Shown here: positions 60,916 to 64,000 of the stretch, piece after piece
How the letters are laid out: each line of letters opens with the position of its first letter
Position numbering within the stretch: position 1 is the first letter of the stretch
DNA from: Candidatus Poribacteria bacterium
GTDB lineage: Bacteria > Poribacteria > WGA-4E > WGA-3G
Direction of reading: 5' to 3'
DNA length: 64,000 nt
NCBI GenBank assembly: GCA_958295815.1
Contig: OY282374.1
Span: 4,740,682 to 4,804,681 of the forward strand
Program-made: the position numbers and the translations under genes
Notes under the pieces: generated by a model
What the model was told of the DNA's origin: nothing
What the model saw: the letters and a program-made list of their open reading frames with translations, nothing else
The model's database searches: none

Positions 60916-63186
60916 CTATTTTCGTAGTAGGACTTCGGTGTCGTTAATGTTTATTGCGAGTGCGTAGTTTGCCTGCAAATATGCCGCGATTAACGGATGC
61001 CGCGCCTCAACAGGAATAGCATCAACGGCATCAAACCACCCTCCCGTTTTAAAAATCACCAAACGTGTTTTGTCCCTTTCAAGCGCAGAGATAACCTCTT
61101 GCTGCATCGCTGGCGTTGAAGCATACGAAACCTGATGGAATCTGGTAACGCCGGGTCGATCTGCGAAGAAGTAGTAAGCACCTTGACTCGTAAAGTCGAA
61201 AATCTTTTCGTCTTCTGCGGTGTTTGCTTGGATATAAGCGACGACCTTTTGAACCTGCTCAACCTGCTCGTCCGGGATGTCAACATGCCCAGCGCGTGCC
61301 AACTCTTCTGGAACGACCCGCTGCTTGAATGGATTCTGACGTAGCCGTTGCCATTTCTCACTAAAACCCGCCAACGGTTGATGTGCCTCCCCAACATACC
61401 AACAGAATATCACAGTCGGAATTAGCACCCATGCGGCTTTCAAGGCGTAGTGCCAACGTACTTTGCCCGTTAGGAACGACAGGAAAGCGCGGAACATTCC
61501 AACAATGCCTCTTTCTAACGGAAACAGGCAGAGCAACCATAAGAAGGTCGCGCCATAAATCAGATGTCCACCATCTGAACGCCCCAGCGCAGTCCGGAAA
61601 AAGGCGATGCCACCGAGAAGTAAGAGAAGTAGTTTAAATGAATTAACTGAGCAAGCACCAGAAAGTCGATGGTACATCAAATATGCCGTAATCGTCAGAA
61701 AGATCCCAATCGGCAAATACCACCGAAATCCTTCACTGAACACGAAGGCACGCCATCCGTCTGTTGATAACAGCGCAAGCGTTTCCGATAGAGACGGAAA
61801 AGCGAGTCCCCACGTATCGAGTTGATAGCGACACTGGATATAGGAATTCCAGATAACATCGTCTAAGGCACCGTGGGCAAGAAAATAGATGCAGACCGGT
61901 AGGAAACCTAACACCAGCCCCCAACTATAACTAATTAAGGGCAAAATTCGCTTACGTATTGATATTTCGCTCTGTAGAAAAGCATACATAAACAGAAACA
62001 GCCCGACAGCAGCGGACGTATAAAGCCCGATTTCCGTGCTGTACCAGAATGCCAAACTTGCGAAGAGTCCAGCGAAGAGAAGCTTCCACGGAAATGGAGC
62101 GATCCTTGACCTGCGCTGAGCACCCGTAAGAAAACTCGCAACGAAGGCAAAACTCATTAAACCGAGACTATGCCGTGGGGATACCCAAAACTCCGTTCCA
62201 GAGGCAATAATCACACAGATAAACGCAGTGAAGAATCCACCGCGGAAGACTTGTAAACCGAGTAAATAAAGAGCGACATAGCCGAGTGGCGCCAATATGT
62301 GTTCCATTGAACGCAGCCCCTGCAAAGTCGGTTCAAAAAAGTGATTGCCAAGCCACGCCAAATAAGCGTTTTGGAAGACGCCGTGCTGGATATAGATATC
62401 CCGAAACGGGACAGCACCGCGTAACATCTCATTAAGAGGTGCGAGTCGTTCGCCCTCGTGGAACAGGTCAATCTTACCGTGAATATCCCCTGAATACGTA
62501 AGAAGATAGATAAAAACCGGAAGGACAACGTACACAAACCCACCCCACCAAACGTTTGTGCGTCTATAGCCTGTAGAACGAGTCTCTCCGCTCTCTTCGC
62601 TGGTGCCGTCTTCAACTTCCTCTGTGTCACCACGAGCAGAAATATCCGAATTCCACAGCACAGGGAAGTAACGCTTGGACAACAATCCCAACTTGAGTCC
62701 AACAGATAAAACAATCGGTAGGAGTACGCCTATTAGCGTCCACTGCCCGTTGTGATACACCTGTAACCAACAGAACCACAACGGAATCGATGCCAATGCA
62801 TTCGCTTTTAGGACACGCTGTATCGGCTGCGCGGTTAACTTGGCGCACCAATGTGAATAGACACACCATCCAAACCAATACAGCAAAATTACCGTTGGAA
62901 TGCCGAGTAGTGCCAGTAAGTAGTAAAAGAATTCTTGTTGTTTCGGGTACGCGTTAGCACTGAGCCATCCGACTATGCCGGAATCTGAATGGTATTGAAA
63001 AACAAGAAGCTTCGCAAGGGTTATTCCGAGAGCGATTGCAAGGGAGGTAGCAGAAAAGGTGATGAGTCCAATGTAGGGTCGGAGGGTAGAGGCTTGGAGA
63101 ACACGCATGTCCGGCATAAATTGCTGACTTTTGTAGAGCAAGTTTTGGTTTATGAATCGCACCAAAAAGTCTCGCAAGCGTTGCAT
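60916..63186 (-). CDS. Polytopic membrane protein, GT-C-like
   Basis: 756 residues with about twelve or more hydrophobic helices (first at ~37-60, then ~85-107, ~130-150 and so on), and a ~165-residue mostly soluble C-terminus. GKIDLFHEGERLAPLNEMLRG followed by PFRDIYIQHGVFQNAY resembles the extracytoplasmic acidic loop of GT-C glycosyltransferases, the PMT/ArnT type that uses lipid-linked sugars; this fits but is unproven. A repeat-rich acidic stretch is at ~182-207 (DTEEVEDGTSEESGE). Probably transcribed with the JAMM peptidase gene, whose stop lies 34 bp upstream. Confidence 0.75.
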   Translation of the reverse strand: MQRLRDFLVRFINQNLLYKSQQFMPDMRVLQASTLRPYIGLITFSATSLAIALGITLAKLLVFQYHSDSGIVGWLSANAYPKQQEFFYYLLALLGIPTVILLYWFGWCVYSHWCAKLTAQPIQRVLKANALASIPLWFCWLQVYHNGQWTLIGVLLPIVLSVGLKLGLLSKRYFPVLWNSDISARGDTEEVEDGTSEESGETRSTGYRRTNVWWGGFVYVVLPVFIYLLTYSGDIHGKIDLFHEGERLAPLNEMLRGAVPFRDIYIQHGVFQNAYLAWLGNHFFEPTLQGLRSMEHILAPLGYVALYLLGLQVFRGGFFTAFICVIIASGTEFWVSPRHSLGLMSFAFVASFLTGAQRRSRIAPFPWKLLFAGLFASLAFWYSTEIGLYTSAAVGLFLFMYAFLQSEISIRKRILPLISYSWGLVLGFLPVCIYFLAHGALDDVIWNSYIQCRYQLDTWGLAFPSLSETLALLSTDGWRAFVFSEGFRWYLPIGIFLTITAYLMYHRLSGACSVNSFKLLLLLLGGIAFFRTALGRSDGGHLIYGATFLWLLCLFPLERGIVGMFRAFLSFLTGKVRWHYALKAAWVLIPTVIFCWYVGEAHQPLAGFSEKWQRLRQNPFKQRVVPEELARAGHVDIPDEQVEQVQKVVAYIQANTAEDEKIFDFTSQGAYYFFADRPGVTRFHQVSYASTPAMQQEVISALERDKTRLVIFKTGGWFDAVDAIPVEARHPLIAAYLQANYALAININDTEVLLRK

Positions 63187-63220
63187 AGTTCTCGCCTCTT
63201 TTTAGAGAAGGCTTCTGCTT

Positions 63221-63679
63221 TTATGTTTCTGAAAAGGGCACGTCAATAAAATCTTTAGCTGCTTCGTCATAAGCGAAGGCTTTCACGGCACGTATCTCAG
63301 CGTCATAAACAGAGATAACCAGATACGTGGCACCCGGATAGAGAGGTTCATCCCACGCTATCGCGTCTGATTTGTCTTTTTCGGAGAAGTAAGCGTCGTG
63401 GTTTGGATGTGAGTGGTAGAAAACCTTAATCTGCCGATGCTGTGTATCTGCCTCTTTATGAATGGCGATCAAATCATCGGGGTGTATGACATAAGCGGTG
63501 CGTGCGTCGCGCGGATATGTGTCAGGATCTTCCTGATGGAGTTCATTCTGTATATTCCGGCATTTTCGGACGAACTCCTGTGTCTCAGTCCCTAAAATAA
63601 TACCACAGCATTCATCAGGGAACTCGGATTTCGCGTGGTTATAAATCTCGCTGAGGGTTTCTGGTTGCAAAGTTAACAT
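63221..63679 (-). CDS. M67-family JAMM/MPN+ metallopeptidase
   Basis: 152 residues. The JAMM zinc motif is complete: Glu23 (FPDECCGIILG), His89-Ser-His91-Pro (FYHSHPNHDAYFSEKDKSD), Ser99 and Asp102. Bacterial members such as Mec+ cleave peptides from sulfur-carrier (ThiS/MoaD-like) or ubiquitin-like proteins, often in cysteine biosynthesis; no carrier gene is visible here. Cytoplasmic. Located directly before the membrane protein gene on the same strand. Confidence 0.92.
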   Translation of the reverse strand: MLTLQPETLSEIYNHAKSEFPDECCGIILGTETQEFVRKCRNIQNELHQEDPDTYPRDARTAYVIHPDDLIAIHKEADTQHRQIKVFYHSHPNHDAYFSEKDKSDAIAWDEPLYPGATYLVISVYDAEIRAVKAFAYDEAAKDFIDVPFSET

Positions 63680-63788
63680 TTTTTAACGACTGGGTCTGAA
63701 CGGGGTGTCCGCTGTCCACCCCATGCGTGTCAATTTAAGGAATTTTATCTGTTTTTTATCACATTTGAGTGCTTTTATACGCCGGTCG

Positions 63789-63927
63789 TCTATAACCCCA
63801 GCGGGGTGATAGGTGTATAGAACGTGCGTAGGACAGATTCAATAAGCCCCAGCGGGGCGATAGGTGCAGAATTCAATGGATTTATTTCCAGTTCTTCTTC
63901 TACCGACCTGTCACCCCGCTGGGGTTT
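63789..63927. repeat. Three AGC-loop hairpin repeats with paired stem changes
   Basis: 63789-63822: TCTATAACCCCAGCGGGGTG, then ATAGGTGTATAGA. 63842-63870: AAGCCCCAGCGGGGCGATAG, then GTGC. 63904-63927: CCTGTCACCCCGCTGGGGTT, the opposite orientation. ACCCC/GGGGT in the first copy is GCCCC/GGGGC in the second: an A-T to G-C swap on both sides. Confidence 0.65.
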
Positions 63928-63950
63928 GAGAGGGCATTTTACATCGTTTT

Positions 63951-63978
63951 CTATACACATTCCGCACCGCTGGTGCTG
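63951..63978. repeat. Family B hairpin repeat, GCACC/GGTGC stem
   Basis: CTATACACATTCCGCACCGC followed by TGGTGCTG. Flank matches the 6666 and 36542 copies (CTATAGACAT); the stem is GCACC-GCT-GGTGC. Confidence 0.5.
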
Positions 63979-64000
63979 TTGCCATCAGAAATCAGCACCG

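Larger units (their letters stand above)
63680..64000. other. Terminal gap with hairpin repeats
   Basis: 321 bp without coding potential to the window edge. It holds the ACCCC-AGC-GGGGT hairpin family (63789-63927) and one more family B element (63951-63978). A TTGACA is present on the minus strand near 63731-63736, but no acceptable -10 box stands at 16-18 nt. Confidence 0.6.

Noticed and set aside
1..64000. tRNA, rRNA or riboswitch genes
   Set aside because: I scanned for T-loop (GGTTCRA) with acceptor pairing and for familiar riboswitch cores and found none; GATTCAAATCC words in 9-25 kb are LRR codons on the opposite strand.

Overview
The window looks like a piece of a chromosome from a Candidatus Poribacteria-type bacterium, or a close relative in the same part of the tree. 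This is an inference from gene content and sequence style, not a database result. The pointers are phytanoyl-CoA-dioxygenase-like proteins (three), a sulfatase, CotH, M81 and M20 peptidases, two Gfo/Idh/MocA oxidoreductases, very large LRR proteins ending in a dockerin-like and FlgD/T9SS-like tail (NPFNPETWIPYQLA), and intergenic regions full of short hairpin repeats. I see no tRNA, rRNA, CRISPR array, insertion sequence, phage or plasmid gene.

Layout. 1-8.3 kb: a CotH gene cut by the left edge, a sulfatase, a PhyH oxygenase and an aldo/keto reductase on the minus strand, then an M81 (MlrC-type) peptidase and a GH43/GH32-like beta-propeller protein on the plus strand: a catabolic set. 8.3-25.9 kb: two adjacent minus-strand genes for secreted LRR proteins of about 1760 and 4050 residues. 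They share the same tail, and the larger carries internal DNA duplications of exactly 1335 nt. 26.7-29.7 kb: cupin, M20 peptidase, RNHCP protein, OmpA-type coiled-coil protein. 29.7-31.3 kb: an outer-membrane protein and rpiA (minus). 31.5-36.4 kb: a succinylglutamate-desuccinylase-like protein, an M24 aminopeptidase, a HEAT/zinc protein, a methyltransferase, and an ECF sigma / anti-sigma pair. 36.6-43.7 kb: a peptide ABC transporter operon (two ATPases, binding lipoprotein, two permeases) with a fused nucleotidyltransferase-HEPN-like gene inside it. 43.9-53.3 kb: SDR, HTH protein, FmdA/AmdA amidase, HtrA-like protease, PorV-like protein, rsmI, 3-hydroxyacyl-CoA dehydrogenase, TVP38 protein, Gfo/Idh oxidoreductase and EamA transporter.

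53.5-58.2 kb is the most unusual part. A radical SAM/SPASM protein with a C-terminal PCP_red-like domain has a 45-bp tandem array upstream (3 copies) and a 38-bp tandem array downstream (15 copies, open in all three forward frames). Then come two tandemly duplicated PhyH oxygenases and a small coiled-coil protein that carries another PCP_red-like domain. 58.4-64 kb: an unknown protein, a zinc-ribbon/HEAT protein, a second Gfo/Idh enzyme, a polytopic membrane protein and a JAMM (M67) peptidase, separated by hairpin repeats.

Sigma-70-like promoters with 17-nt spacers can be read at several genes. In some the predicted transcription start falls within a few bases of the start codon, suggesting leaderless or nearly leaderless mRNAs. 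At least two dispersed repeat families show compensatory changes in their stem arms, so they are probably folded elements.
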